Assembly (NCBI RefSeq): GCF_901000735.1
Contig: NC_081549.1
Span: 19,233,584-19,297,583 of the forward strand
Source of the DNA: Corylus avellana
Lineage: Eukaryota; Streptophyta; Magnoliopsida; Fagales; Betulaceae
DNA: 64,000 nt
Direction of reading: 5' to 3'
The stretch's first letter is position 1. The number at the start of each line of letters is the position of its first letter. This document shows, piece after piece, positions 1 through 11,494 of this stretch. The translations under genes and the position numbers were made by a program. Under the pieces are notes generated by a model, which did no database searches, was not told the origin of the DNA, and worked only from the letters and a program-made list of their open reading frames with translations.

Positions 1-118
1 TTTTGCTTTCAAAAACATTATGATTGGGGGTTCGTTTTGAAAATCAGTTTTGATGATGAATGGTGGGAATGTTGCGGGTTTTGGCACATAAAAGCTTGTC
101 TCAATGGCTTTTGTGTAG

Positions 119-2378
119 GGTTCAATTCAAAAAATGTGAGCAGAGATGGGAATTACTTTAGTAATTCAAGTAGCAAGTTCTCATCGGCTTCCGTACCCAT
201 GACTCCTAGGAGTGAGGGTGAGATCTTGGAGATCTCCAATTTGAAGAATTACGGCTTCAGCGAACTCAAAATGGCTACAAGAAACTTCCGCCCTGATAGT
301 GTATTAGGAGAGGGTGGATTTGGTTCAGTTTTTAAGGGGTGGATTGATGAGCATTCACTTACAGCTACCAGGCCTGGGACTGGCATAGTGATTGCTGTGA
401 AGAGGCTGAACCAAGAAGGGCTCCAGGGTCACAAGGAATGGTTGGTGAGTATTAGTTCCCTTCTTAGTTCTCTATTCGTTTTTTGGTCTGTGCATTTTCT
501 TGCTTCGGGAAATTGAATTTTATGAATTTAGGCCAGAATTGCAAGTTTCAATCAGAGGAGCTCTGTTATATAAGGATGTTTTGAGAAATAGGTATTTATA
601 GGATATCACCCATTTCGCCTTAATATAATTGATTAGTGCAAGCAGCCAATTCAATTGACATTGACCGTTCATACCTTTTGTGGGAACTTGTTAGATTGGC
701 AAGATTACAACTTGCCAAACAGCACAACAATCAGAAAATTCGTAATGAGCATTAGTTGATTTTTTGTTGTATTGTTGGATATACAGGCAGAAATCAACTA
801 TTTAGGGCAGTTGCATCATCCTAATCTTGTCAAGTTGATTGGTTATTGCTTAGAGGATGACCATCGGCTTCTAGTATATGAGTTCATGCCAAAGGGAAGC
901 ATGGAAAATCATCTATTTCGAAGTGAGTTCTTTATATCCCCTTTAATAATCAACCCGTTATTAAAAAACAAACTTCAAGTTTTTTTTTTCTGTTTTTCCT
1001 TTAAGATATGCATATTGTAATTGTGACGCTGGATTATTGTGGAAGCAGGGGGATCTCACTTCCATCCACTTTCTTGGAGCTTCCGAATGAAAATTGCTCT
1101 TGATGCTGCAAAGGGACTTGCTTTTCTTCACAATGCTGAATCACAAGTTATATATCGTGACTTTAAGACTTCTAATATCCTGCTTGATTCGGTATGTACT
1201 TTGGCTAGGCTGTTTGATCAAATTTCTGGATAAGTTTTAGAATTCAATCAGACTTATTTTCTGCTATGCTGCCTCTTTTGCAGGATTACAATGCAAAACT
1301 GTCTGATTTTGGTCTGGCCAGGGATGGACCAAAAGGTGGTAAAAGCCATGTCTCTACTAGGGTTTTGGGAACCTACGGATATGCTGCTCCAGAGTATCTA
1401 GCCACAGGTACTCTTTCAATATGTATGCTTCTTCAATAAAGTCATTTTTTTATGTGAACTCTTAACTCCACTCCACAAACCTTTGTGCTATAGGTGATTG
1501 AATATGGTAAGATGTACCTTTTTTATGCCATTCTCTCCATGCAAACCTGAATTTCTGTCTGAAATAAATAGTAGTATACTTTTTCATTATCCATTAGAAC
1601 GCTTTTTAGAGCCTTTATTTTGAGAGTTGCAAAGTGTATCAGTAAAATTCTACTCAGAAATGCTCAAACCTGTTTAAATATTAGAATTACTTTCCTCCAA
1701 GTGCTTTTGTACAAATGTCCGAGAGATACGAGCCTTATCTAACGGTTTGTTCTGACGATCTTTCCATGAGCACTCTGGCCAAGAGGGATGAAAGTTGGTT
1801 TTTTATTTTGTTGAATTTGCTTGGTCAGGTTTTGTAACAGTACATGGCTCAATTACTGATGTATTGATATGTACAAAACTGAATCAATGTATTGTGTCCT
1901 GATGATTAATTGCATGTTTTATTGGGTAGGTCATCTGACTGCCAAAAGTGATGTATATAGCTTTGGAGTCGTACTTTTAGAAATTTTATCTGGCCTTCGA
2001 GTCATAGACAAGAACCGGCCATCTGGACGACAGAACCTGGTGGAGTGGGCAAAACCTTACCTGAACAAAAAACAAAAGATTTTCCGTGTTCTAGATGTTC
2101 GCCTCGAAGGTCAGTACTCACTGGATAGGGCACAAAAGGCCGCTTACCTTGCACTTCAATGCATTGCTGTGGAAGCCAAGAACAGACCCAACATGGATGA
2201 GGTGGTAATAGCATTGGAGGAGCTTCAGGACACACCAAAAAGTAATGAAAACGAGCCCCATGTAAATGCTCATAGCCTTTCCAATGGAATTCCTGCTGTC
2301 TCATGCAGAGATACCGTGAAGGAGGATTCAAACTTCACTGTTTACCCGAGGCCTTCTGCTACTCTGGTTCATGCTTAA
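119..2378 (+). CDS. Receptor-like cytoplasmic kinase, RLCK-VII / APK1-PBL group (5' partial)
   Basis: Serine/threonine protein kinase of the plant RLCK-VII family, whose members act at the plasma membrane downstream of receptor kinases. Exons seen: 119-444, 787-922, 1049-1191, 1284-1407 and 1930-2378, all with GT-AG introns and consistent phase (391 residues plus stop). The first coding exon, with the usual N-terminal MG-C acylation signal, lies before the window; the acceptor at 117-118 (TGTGTAG) fits the known exon 1/2 junction of this family. Visible motifs: PRSEGEIL linker, glycine loop [12 protein letters not shown], catalytic lysine in IAVKRLNQ, catalytic loop [14 protein letters not shown] (YRD in place of HRD, normal for RLCK-VII), SDFGLARDG, and [10 protein letters not shown]. 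The last exon carries kinase subdomains IX-XI and a Ser/Asn-rich tail of about 50 residues ending LVHA. Closest remembered relatives are APK1A/PBL9, PBL10 and PBL11; which one is the ortholog cannot be settled here. Confidence 0.92.
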
Positions 2379-4180
2379 GGGAAGGAAATGTTTTTTAAGT
2401 AGCAGATATATCTTTTTCTGTTTTGAAGGACTCATGGCAGGGTCTGGACACAGTTTCAGGATTCAAGCATGAAGCATGCACCATTACAATGTTTCCTTGA
2501 ACATTGTACAGTTTTTTGCTTTTGTATATGTACTAGAGCTAGCTTTTAAATATTTTCTGCTTTACACAAGAAGCATGAAAGGCCCCTCAATCTCATGCGT
2601 GGTTCCAGGAATGTGTTTGATTATGATTGAAACCAGAGATGATATGTAAAACGAGAATTGAGTCTTAGTTTTTTTCTGGGAATGAAGTGGTCGTGTTGGT
2701 TCTAGTGGACCTGGAGATATGTGATGCAGTGGATAGCGTCAAAGGTTTTAGAATCCACCATAAAGAATCAAAGATTACAGGAAATCACCAGAATCTTCCA
2801 GGAAAAATAGAGATTCCCTCGTTTGCCCATAAACTACTATATATAGGCAATGTAATGCTCCAATAAATTAAGAAAATCCTAATGAGCCCCAATCGAATTC
2901 TAAGTGTTCCCCTGTTTAACGAATATACTAGTAGATCTTTGCTTAAGAAAAAAAAATCTAGTTACCACCCTAATGATAAAAACTAAATTTAAAGAAATCA
3001 ACAAAAAATGACCTTGTCAACCAATTAACCATATTTTTTTCACATAGACAATAAAAAAAATAATGGCATCATTTTAATTTAGCCTGGTTCAAAGAACATG
3101 TTGATGTTAGGCATTGTTTATTGCTTATATTGTTATCTCTGTATACTAAACACTAAAGATCAAGCAAGAAGAGACTCATTTGTTACGAGGATTTAAAAAT
3201 TGACACCAAAATATTTAAAAAAAAAAAATAAGAGAGAGAGAGAAGTTATAGTGTTACTGAGTCATCCTATCAATGAACAACGCCTAGTTAAAGCCATGCA
3301 TAGGAAAGAACACTCTACATATGTTGTAAGGAAGGCAATCACTTGAAGTATATACATTCTGAATATCCTATTACTCTCTTTCTTTTTTTTTTATTAAACT
3401 TTTTACTGACTTAAGCATTGGAGATATCTTCTCGATCGTTTATGCCCCTCGATTAGTCTTCAAGCTTACCTCCAATCTCTCTCATACATGCATGCATTCT
3501 TGGTCCGAGGTTGGCCGTGAGATCAACTAATATTATTCAAAGACTAAAATCATATTTTGACCAAATTCTATTTTGAAGGCAAGAAAGAGCTATTACGTAG
3601 GAAACATGGGACTACAAGAAAGAAAGTTGATAGATCTGCAGGCCTACAATATTCCCGCATATATAGAACAGTGGCGTCATTGTCGTTTGCTTGTCTGGCC
3701 ATTTTCTTTTCACATCTTGACAGCCATTTTTCTTGTAAACAATCCATATTAACAAATTTAAAATTGCTAGATTAATGAAACGTGTCCGAGAATAAACCTT
3801 TGTTTAATGGCAAAATGAAGTAGTTAATTGTATATGAACTAATTAATTAATAATATCCATGCATATGTCATTTATCTTATTGAGAATGCTAACATTGACT
3901 TGCTAATATATAATATCATGAAGGTAGAGCAGGGGGAGAAGGACCCATTGAAACGGGAATGTGAGTTCATCCGAATTCCCAATCCCAGCATGTTTTAAGT
4001 TTTCTTCTCTGGACTTGGTCCTGCCATTTAATTAGGGGGAACCGGAGGCTCATCAGAAAAATAAAATAGAAGACTCGTAGATGCAAGCAACCCAGGCCTA
4101 AGCCTACCCCTTTACAACATATAACTTCAAGAGACAAGACAAGATTTCAACCTCTCTTTAAGGATCTTCTTCTTCTTCTT

Positions 4181-4184
<4 letters not shown>
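2379..4184. other. 3' UTR of the kinase and intergenic spacer
   Basis: The first few hundred bases after the stop are probably 3' UTR. The rest is AT-rich with poly(A/T) runs and a short GA repeat near 3231. No ORF here has a recognisable product; the 72-codon frame at 3557-3775 has no coding character. Confidence 0.5.

Positions 4185-4214
<30 letters not shown>
4185..4214 (+). repeat. (GA)n microsatellite in the 5' leader of the C2 gene
   Basis: An uninterrupted AG run of about 15 units ends directly at the ATG at 4215. It is preceded by CTT triplets. Such CT/GA tracts are common in plant 5' UTRs. The length is likely to vary between alleles. Confidence 0.85.
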
Positions 4215-4219
<5 letters not shown>

Positions 4220-5114
4220 CAGAGGTATGCTGGAGGTTTTGCTGGCTAATGTCCAAGGCATTCGAGACAAAGATTTCCTTGGTAATTTTTCATTTTGCTT
4301 AATTTCATGGTACAATTTATATTTTGGATATTACTTTGTCCTTCTATATATTACCTTTTTTTTTTTTTTTTTGGTAATTGTCTACTTTTGCTAAGTTTTG
4401 TTTAAATTTACAGCTAAGATGAATCCTTACGTTGTAATTCGATATGGAAATCAAGAGTGTACGAGCAGTGTGGCTCGAGGTAGGCCAATATATATGACCC
4501 CCATGAAAAATGCTAAACATTCTAAATTTTTGTTTTAAAAGTTGGCTTTCAAATGATGTGTTACTACCCTATGAGTTAGTGACACACTTTCCAAAATAAT
4601 AAATCTCATGAGATAGTGAGACGTCATTTGAAAAGAAAATTTTGAAAAGAAAATTTGGGATGTATAGCACTTCTCAACCTATGCATGTGCTTTGATTTAT
4701 GAGACTTTTTTAAAAACAAAAAAAAAAAAATGGAAATTGCATGCAGGAGAAGGAAAGAAACGAGTATGGAACGAGAAATTAACGTTCAACGCCGAGTACC
4801 CAGGTGGTGAAGATCACAAATATAAGCTTACTTTTCAAATTATGGACAACCACAAAACCTCCCATCATGTCTTTGTTGGTGAAACTACGTACGTAAAATC
4901 TCTCTCTCTCTCTCTCTGATCTAAATAAAGACAATTATTTACTGATCGAGGTTGTCGAGTTGGTGTGTGCAGAATATATGTGAAGGATGTGGTGTCGTTG
5001 GGGGTGGAGACGGGAAAGGCTGAACTTCGACGTGGCAAGTATAGGGTTGTCCTTCCGGACAACACTTACTCCGGCGAGATTTGTGTCGCTGTAACTTTCA
5101 CCCATATTCTGTAA
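4215..5114 (+). CDS. Small C2-domain protein, 16-kDa phloem protein / elicitor-responsive type
   Basis: A single C2 domain of 138 residues, close in layout to the plant 16-kDa phloem protein (PP16)/SRC2-like group, which binds membranes and RNA or acts in defence signalling. Exons: 4215-4281, 4414-4479, 4747-4888, 4973-5114; sizes 67, 66, 142 and 142 nt keep one frame of 417 nt. Start: MARGMLEVLLANVQGI opens with the first C2 strand and follows the GA leader directly. Family landmarks seen: NPYVVIRYG, SSVARGEGKK, WNEKLTF, FVGETTIYVKDV, GEICVAVTF. Odd points: acidic residues that coordinate calcium in typical C2 loops are replaced (NPYV for DPYV; DNHKTSHH for the usual Asp-rich loop), so calcium binding may be weak. 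The protein stops at FTHIL, without the GGWK-type tail that PP16 proteins usually have. The third donor (GTACGT at 4889) was chosen because it restores frame; GTAAAA four bases later does not. Confidence 0.85.
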
Positions 5115-6266
5115 ACGTACAACTTCAATGTGTTCCCTTGTTTGTCATGCATCTATGAATATGATTTCAAGCTTCAACTTAATAAAAAGATTGAAAAAAG
5201 ATTGTGCATCCATCGCATCTTTTTCCCATCAATATTTTTTTTTATATTTGATTCATCTTATCTTACAAATTAACTATTAGATTTATGCACTTCACATAAG
5301 TCAATGGTGCTCATCTTATCTTCGGTTCACTTGAACCGGAGAAAATCTTCTTCCGAGTATATGACATTTCTGTTTTGCCTGCACAAAGGAGCGCTCAGGT
5401 GTTGAAAACTTCTAGCCAACCCCAATCAAACTGGGCTTTATTCTACCTATTTTAACAATCCTACTATATGGGCTAACTGAAAATTAAAAATGTTTCGGCT
5501 CATTCCGAGCCTGTTGGAGCCCAGATTCGAAGTTGGTCCGTCCAGCCGTCTAGACATCATGCGCATCAACGTACGTATGTCCAAACGAGAGGCGTTAATT
5601 GTTTCTTCGGCGTGAAATCTTTTTTTTTTTTTTTTGTTGAAAACAATTTTTAACTGAAGACATTTTTTGAAAAAATGGTTTTTTCTTTTTTTTCTTTTTT
5701 TGGCTGTTTGTTTGCAATTCTAAAAATAGTTTGAAATGTATTTTTCAGCTTTTCAGCTCGTATGAAAAATTATCAAATATTATTTTATAGTTTCGTATAA
5801 TTTAAGGAGCTGCAAGATAGAGAAAGACGAGAAATAAGAATAACAAATGAAGAAACTATGAAAATAGGTCTTTGAATGGTGTAATTGAGATTCAATATAA
5901 TTGTATGTTCATATAATCATATTGCTTGTAATTTAGACAATCAATTGTGAGACAGTCATATAATCATATTGCTTATAACCATCATAAATGGTTGTTTTTG
6001 TCAACAAAAAATATTTCAAGTCAACCACTATTTTGTGTCACGCCAAATATTCAAAAATAAAAAAGAAACTTTTTTCGAAAAAAAAAAACATATATATTTT
6101 ACGGTAAAATTCCAAAACAGGAATAAAAGTGCCCATAAGCTTTTTAATAAAATCTCCTAATAAACTTCCTGGTAACCCTTGTCCTATTATTGGAAAAAAA
6201 AAAAATCCTAATAAATGCCCAAGTGAATAGGTACTAGTATTATTTTACGGCTGAACCTTTCATCTG
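5115..6266. other. Intergenic, no gene seen
   Basis: AT-rich spacer with long T and A runs (5620-5700, 6080-6090, 6193-6205). No credible coding frame or RNA gene before the tRNA. Confidence 0.5.
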
Positions 6267-6339
6267 GCCGTCTTAGCTCAGCCGGTAGAGCGCGTGGCTT
6301 TTAACCACGTGGTCGTGGGTTCGATTCCCACAGACGGCG
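6267..6339 (+). tRNA. trnK-UUU (nuclear): tRNA-Lys(UUU)
   Basis: A 73-nt nuclear tRNA without intron. The acceptor arms GCCGTCT (6267-6273) and AGACGGC (6332-6338) pair perfectly and are followed by discriminator G. The anticodon stem GCGTGG/CCACGT carries the loop CTTTTAA, so the anticodon is UUU (Lys). The A box (TAGCTCAGCCGGTAGAG) and B box (GGTTCGATTCC) are intact, and the T arm GTGGG/CCCAC pairs. T runs at about 6364 and 6370 can serve as the Pol III terminator. No CCA is encoded, as expected in eukaryotes. Confidence 0.97.
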
Positions 6340-7042
6340 TAGCTGTTGTTGTGTCACCAAAGCCTTTTCCTTTTGGCCCTTTGGGGTTCCGCCCATGGCA
6401 GTATAGGCTCAGGCTTAGAGTGAGCCCCCTTCGAACCCTGCAAGTGGTTCAGGCCCTTCTTCTTCCTTTTTTTTCTTTGTTTTTTTTCAAGTGTTTTCTT
6501 TTGTAAAATCTATATCATTAATCAATCCATTAACTGGACAATTAACCTGTGGATTGCAAATAATCACGAACATCCCCCACCCACTTGTAAACCCAGGAAA
6601 GCATTGGCATCAGGACAAATTTGACTGCAGATTGATCACAAGCTTTCAGAAGGATTCCCAGTTTCAAGAAAGTTATATAAGTATTCTTTTTTTTCTTTGA
6701 TTCATGTTCCATTATCATCTGTCTCTATAAACCTCAACCCCCATTTGCGAAAAGATTCTTCAAAAAGAAAAGCACCGACAAAAGTAAAACAGATCAGACG
6801 ACCCCAATACCCTTCTCTGTTAAGCCATTGTGGTGCATCAAGCTAATTGGTGGATTAAAGGAAACAACTGCGAAGTAGGTCCCGCCTGGCCTGTTGTTAC
6901 GTTCCGAAAGTCGTGCTTCCGATAAGGTATAAATTCCACGTCTTTTGTTGCAGACCAGGCAGGGGTTTCCTCTTTTGTTGCAGAAGATATCATCCAAATA
7001 CATCCTACCACCGGCCTAATATTTCCCAACAAGACAAGCACA

Positions 7043-7147
7043 ATGGCTATGCCATATGTCAAAGACTCACCCTTATGGGCCTTTTTTGTGAAAGGATTTT
7101 GGATGGCAGCTTGGTTTTTGTTTGCTGGTGCCGGACTAAGAAACTGA
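7043..7147 (+). CDS. Possible small membrane peptide (34 aa)
   Basis: A short ATG frame encodes a 34-residue peptide beginning MAMPYVKDSPLWAFF, continuing with a hydrophobic, tryptophan-rich helix (GFWMAAWFLFAGAGL) and ending RN before TGA. The N-terminal polar part plus single membrane helix looks like a small organellar or membrane-complex subunit. I do not recognise it. Upstream at 6940-6985 the motif TTTTGTTGCAG occurs twice about 30 bp apart and could be splice acceptors, so the frame could also be the last exon of a larger gene. It may equally be chance. Confidence 0.35.
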   Translation: MAMPYVKDSPLWAFFVKGFWMAAWFLFAGAGLRN

Positions 7148-7696
7148 CAGCTTCGTTGTGCATCCAAGGTGTTAATTGGGTTGAAATCATATCAAAACAT
7201 AAATATATTCTTATATTATATGTTAATTATAATTTGATTAATTTAGTTAAACGGGTAAAAGGAAGTATGTTTCATGTTTGTTGAGTTGGGTATTTTGTTT
7301 TCTAACTTAGAACTCAAGCGGAGATTTTAATGATATTTATTAATCTTAATTTAAGGAATATGTTTGTATTTAAAATATTTCAAATGTACTTAAATCATAT
7401 ATGAAAGAAGTATGTAATTCATAAGACTTTAAAGTGTGGATTCACCTTAATCTTTGTTTTTATCCAATTTTCTTTATTTCTGTCATTATTATTATTCCGC
7501 TTAACCTATTGTGTTTCTATATTGATTGGCCACTGGAGAATAAAGTTAAAGCTTGAAGGCTTTCAGAATCTAATAGGCACATTTCTCTAGATATTGGAAA
7601 AATTATCTCTTAAATAATAAAATTTTCTTCTAGTAATTTTTTTTAATTTAGTCTATTAAATTAAGATGTATTCAAAATGCATTAAAAAAAATGGAC

Positions 7697-7928
7697 AGAG
7701 TTTTCTTTCGAACTGAATTTGAAGAACTTTCTATAACTCGATCTATAAAAATGACGTGCCATTTAAACATGTGAGATACACATGTTTTTTTTATAACAGG
7801 GACAAAGTTAGAATAAATAATATTAAAAATTCATGTGCATCTCGCATGATATTAAAAAATGGACACATGACATTTTTATAGACTGGGTTGAAAGAAGTTC
7901 CTCCAACCCAATTTAGAGGAAAACTTTA
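7697..7928. mobile_element. Fold-back MITE (about 230 bp)
   Basis: The first ~65 bases (AGAGTTTTCTTTCGAACTGA onward) are an imperfect reverse complement of the last ~65 (ending GAGGAAAACTTTA). Both arms share the internal block TCTATAAAAATGAC/TGTCATTTTTATAGA. Size and long terminal inverted repeats indicate a non-autonomous DNA transposon. No coding capacity. Target duplication not resolved. Confidence 0.6.
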
Positions 7929-8095
7929 TCAGCAAAATTAACCTGATATTTTTTTGTTTAGAATTTCGAATTCTATTCTATTATTAGATATTAGAAATTT
8001 TTATTAGATATCAATATTCTAAACGAAAATAAAATCTTTTTATTATTATTTTTTAATAAAAATATTTTTATTTATTTTTATTATAGTTAAATTAT

Positions 8096-8256
8096 TAGGG
8101 TTATACGGACTCGAACCGTAGACCTTCTCGGTAAATCAGATCAAACTGATTATTATCAAAAATGATTTGAACTGTTTCAAAGACCCAAAATGCATCTTTT
8201 TTTGCATTGAGCTCTTTCATTAACTGATATAAATATCGGCTAGTCTACCACATTTT
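8096..8256 (-). pseudogene. Nuclear plastid DNA insertion: trnV-UAC 3' exon plus intron end
   Basis: Read on the minus strand, 8132 to 8096 gives ACCGAGAAGGTCTACGG then TTCGAGTCCGTATAACCCTA, matching the 3' exon of the plastid valine tRNA (UAC) with one change in the acceptor arm as I remember it. The adjoining ~120 bases look like the end of the plastid group II intron of trnV. The 5' exon is missing and the match ends in a T run near 8256, so it is a truncated organelle-derived fragment (NUPT), not a working gene. The assignment rests on recall of plastid trnV and could be confirmed by alignment. Confidence 0.75.
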
Positions 8257-9470
8257 TTTTCTTGACAGCAAGATAAGGAGATGGGTCCGTGTTTTCAATA
8301 AAAATAAAGCAGCACGACCAAAGTATTGTTTCAAAGAAGGATTATTCTGACATAGGTACGTAGGGGGTTAAAAAAAAAATGGGAGAAAACTTTATCATGC
8401 AGTAAAAGTAGTAAAGTAGGTGTGCAGGGGAAATTCAATAGGCAAGGCAGGCTAGGCAGCAAACAAGGTTCAAAGAAGAGATGAAGGGTAATGACAAGCG
8501 ACAGGAAATTAACGAAAGTAAATCGACAACTCAGAGCCAGAGCAGCTGCCAGCGCACATGCTGTCCTGAACATCAACCGACAGGTCACAGGAGAGAGGTC
8601 TACTTCCATTGCCTCATTGGTACCATCACCGCCTCATTGCTTTTCCCCCTTATAAGAATTATTCTCTGTATATCAACGATTATCAACCAATTTGTCCTTT
8701 TCTTTTTAATAAAATTATAAAAATTATGGGCCATTAAAATGTATGTTGATGTTATTCATTTTCAAGTAATAATATTCAGAGACACGGGCATTTACGCTTG
8801 ACTAAAACGCGTATATAGCTGCCATCAAACCAATCAGCACCAGTATAATGAATAGGCACATAGACAAAGTCGTTGGCATATGACGCGTTTTTGCTTTTAT
8901 ATCCCACGGTTTCTCCAGCACCAATTAATGCCGCACTAAAATTAGTTAATGCAAGATTCATTATTTCACTTTCTTTTCCTTTTTAGTTAGCTATTCCACG
9001 TACAAAAGCATGAGTACGAGTCACGGGTTTAAGATAACCGTATAAAAAATTGTAGCCCTTATTAACCCTTCCAAACAACCATAGTTAATGCAACAAGAAG
9101 GGCATAAAAGACACTTAAAAAGTTTCTCATTACACTATATATATATATATTATATTAAAGTATCGAAAACATATAATAATAAGAGCTGCGGGCTACATGT
9201 TTCTTATTGCAGCCACTTCAGCCCATACACTTTAAACTCGGCCGCCATTAAGACAGACACACCTTTAAACTAACATAATAAAGCTAAAAAGAAAAAGTTA
9301 CCACACACTCACTGAGTGACTTTCCTACCTATCACCATTTTTTTTTTCACCTTCTATTACTTTACTACCCCACCACTTCCAAATTTTCCCGGGAAAATAA
9401 AGGAAAATTGAAAGCGGGAAACTTAAAGAAGTTAAAAATTAAAAATATAGAGCGCGGTAAGAAAAAGGAC
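8257..9470. other. Intergenic, 3' side of the expansin gene
   Basis: No gene recognised. A short (AT)n run lies at 9138-9152. The final part includes the probable 3' UTR of the minus-strand expansin. Confidence 0.45.
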
Positions 9471-11494
9471 TCAGACGCGGAAATTCTTTCCATTGAAAGT
9501 CTGACCGAACTGCCAATGTGCTGGTGCCACGTTCCATGAGGTGGAGGTGCGCTTGTCACTGCCCGTGACCCTGAACGACAGAGCCTGGCCCATCAAAACG
9601 GCGTTGGATTGCCAGTTCTGGCCCCAGTTGCGGCTCATGCTCATCCAGGCAGTGTTCGTCCCCTTCACGCTCACGCGCACGATATCTCCTGCGCCCGCGA
9701 CGTTGGTGACCAGAACCAGGTTGAAGTAACGGAATCCATTGATCGTGAATCTGATTCCTCCTTGCTTTCGGCATGGGACCCTGTAATAAACATTAAAAAT
9801 TAACATCAACAAAAAGTTATTTAAGATTTAATTATATTACGAATAACTCTTGCGACGGTTACAAACCCTAGGTTTGACTGGTATTTCCGGTAGCAAAACT
9901 TATGAGTGACCCATCACACGCATGGGACAGCGCGAAACATGTCGAGGATTTTCTCACTTTTTGGGAAAGCACAGCCCTATCCTGATTTTCCGGTGACATT
10001 ATATTCAATAAATAATTAATAATGTTATCCATCGTTAATTACTGAAATACCCTGGAACTGAGTGGAAACTGGAAACTGTGGAATTCCTCAATTCCCCCAA
10101 CCCAGTCAGGGTTTACTTAACCAGTGGGTTTTGGCGTGTTCCTAAAAGACCCTGGGTTATTTCATAAAAAATAGATGAGATTTGTGAAAAAGTAAGGTTA
10201 TTCTAGTCAAACTGCCCGGAGCACGCCAAGCCAAAAGACCAAAAGGTTCAGGGAATAAAAAAAAAATGGTTTCCGTTGGAAGCTTGGGTAAACGACGTAA
10301 AAACCTGAACGGATTCTCAACCAACACTGCCACTAGCGCAGAGATTCTGTTAGCCTCTTGTTTGCTTCTCGAGAAAACTAACGGGAAAGAAAATGCTAGG
10401 ACACATAAATTCAACATATACCGCTGTATGGTTCCGAGGAAAATCAACTTGTCAATTCCTTTGTTTATTATTTTTTTATGAACAAAGCTTCGCAATTTAG
10501 AGAAACAATAAACAATAAGGGCAGTTTAGTCAACCCAAAAAGAAAAGAAACAAAGCCAAATCTATAGAGAAAAAGAACCAGGCCCACAAAGCGTTAAAGC
10601 AAAACAGAGCAGGGACGTTCACTCACCGGCGGTAGGAAACGGGGACGATTCCGGCGCGGTACTCAGCGATCTTAAGGAACATGGGCATGGCGAGGTCGAA
10701 GTGAGGCCTGGGGGGGTTGCACCAGCCGCCATTGTCGCTGGGTTGAGCAAAGTTGGGGGGGCAGAAGTTGGTGGCCGTGACTAAAATGGAAGGGCTGCCA
10801 GGGTTGCACCACCTGGGGTCGTTGGCACACTTGATCTCGAAGCACGCGCCACAGCTCAGCCCGTTGTTGAAGAGCGCAGTGCTCAATGCAGCCGTATTCA
10901 CTCCGTAGCCTTGGCTGTAGAGATTGCCGTATCCACAGGCACCACCTGCAGGCATTGAGACCAGAAATGGTTATTAGAGTTTCGTTCTAACATAGGTCCG
11001 TGGTGTAAACACCACCAGAACTTTAGAAATTACATATGCTGTGGAGAGATTGAACAGAGCTAAGAAAATCTAATCAATGGGTAAAAAATTCTCTAACATT
11101 GTGAATTTGAACAGCAAAATAAGGATTATATATTCATTTAGCATGTCTCATCAAGTTATAAATGAAGGAAACGAGGAGAAAAACTGGGGGTTTCGCATAA
11201 ACGGACATTATGAGTTGAGGGACATGATATTTTGACGAAAAATGCAGAGGGGTATATCTCCATAGTTGTACAAGAAAGCAGGGGAATGGGTAAATGGGAT
11301 TTTATGAGGTTAGCAAGAAGAAAGGTTGAGAGTATGGAGAGAGTACCCATAGTTCCAGAGGCGTCGTTGCCACCATAGAAGGTAGCGTGGGCGCTCTCCC
11401 ACTGCCCATCGGTGTAAATCCCGGGGATTCTAGCGTCAGCCACCGCAAAGAGAATGAGAAGTGTAGCAATGCTTAGCACACTCATTGGAGCCAT
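9471..11494 (-). CDS. EXPA: Alpha-expansin
   Basis: Secreted wall-loosening protein of 258 residues that promotes acid-induced extension of cellulose/xyloglucan contacts without hydrolysis. Minus-strand exons: 11494-11347, 10945-10627, 9780-9471 (148, 319 and 310 nt, in frame). Signal peptide at about residues 1-22 ([21 protein letters not shown]). Domain 1 (GH45-like): the opening [21 protein letters not shown], eight-cysteine pattern, catalytic-like HFD in [10 protein letters not shown], then [18 protein letters not shown]. Domain 2 (CBM63-like) has the conserved Trp residues in [16 protein letters not shown] and ends GKNFRV. The two intron positions (inside the GTMGG codon region and at YRR/VPCR) are those typical of plant EXPA genes. 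An in-frame ATG eight codons upstream (11518) exists, but the chosen start puts the signal peptide at the N-terminus. CT-rich leaders lie upstream at 11510-11540 and 11690-11712. Closest remembered relatives are EXPA1/EXPA10-type proteins. Confidence 0.96.

Larger units (their letters stand above)
6340..8095. other. Intergenic spacer around the small ORF
   Basis: Besides the candidate peptide at 7043 and the fold-back element at 7697-7928, this stretch is AT-rich sequence without recognisable genes. Confidence 0.4.

Noticed and set aside
37..118. Upstream extension of the first kinase exon
   Set aside because: Opens at TTG, does not resemble the family N-terminus, and a good splice acceptor ends at 118.
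9541..9803. Plus-strand open frames opposite the expansin
   Set aside because: Antisense shadows of expansin exon 3, with no family features.
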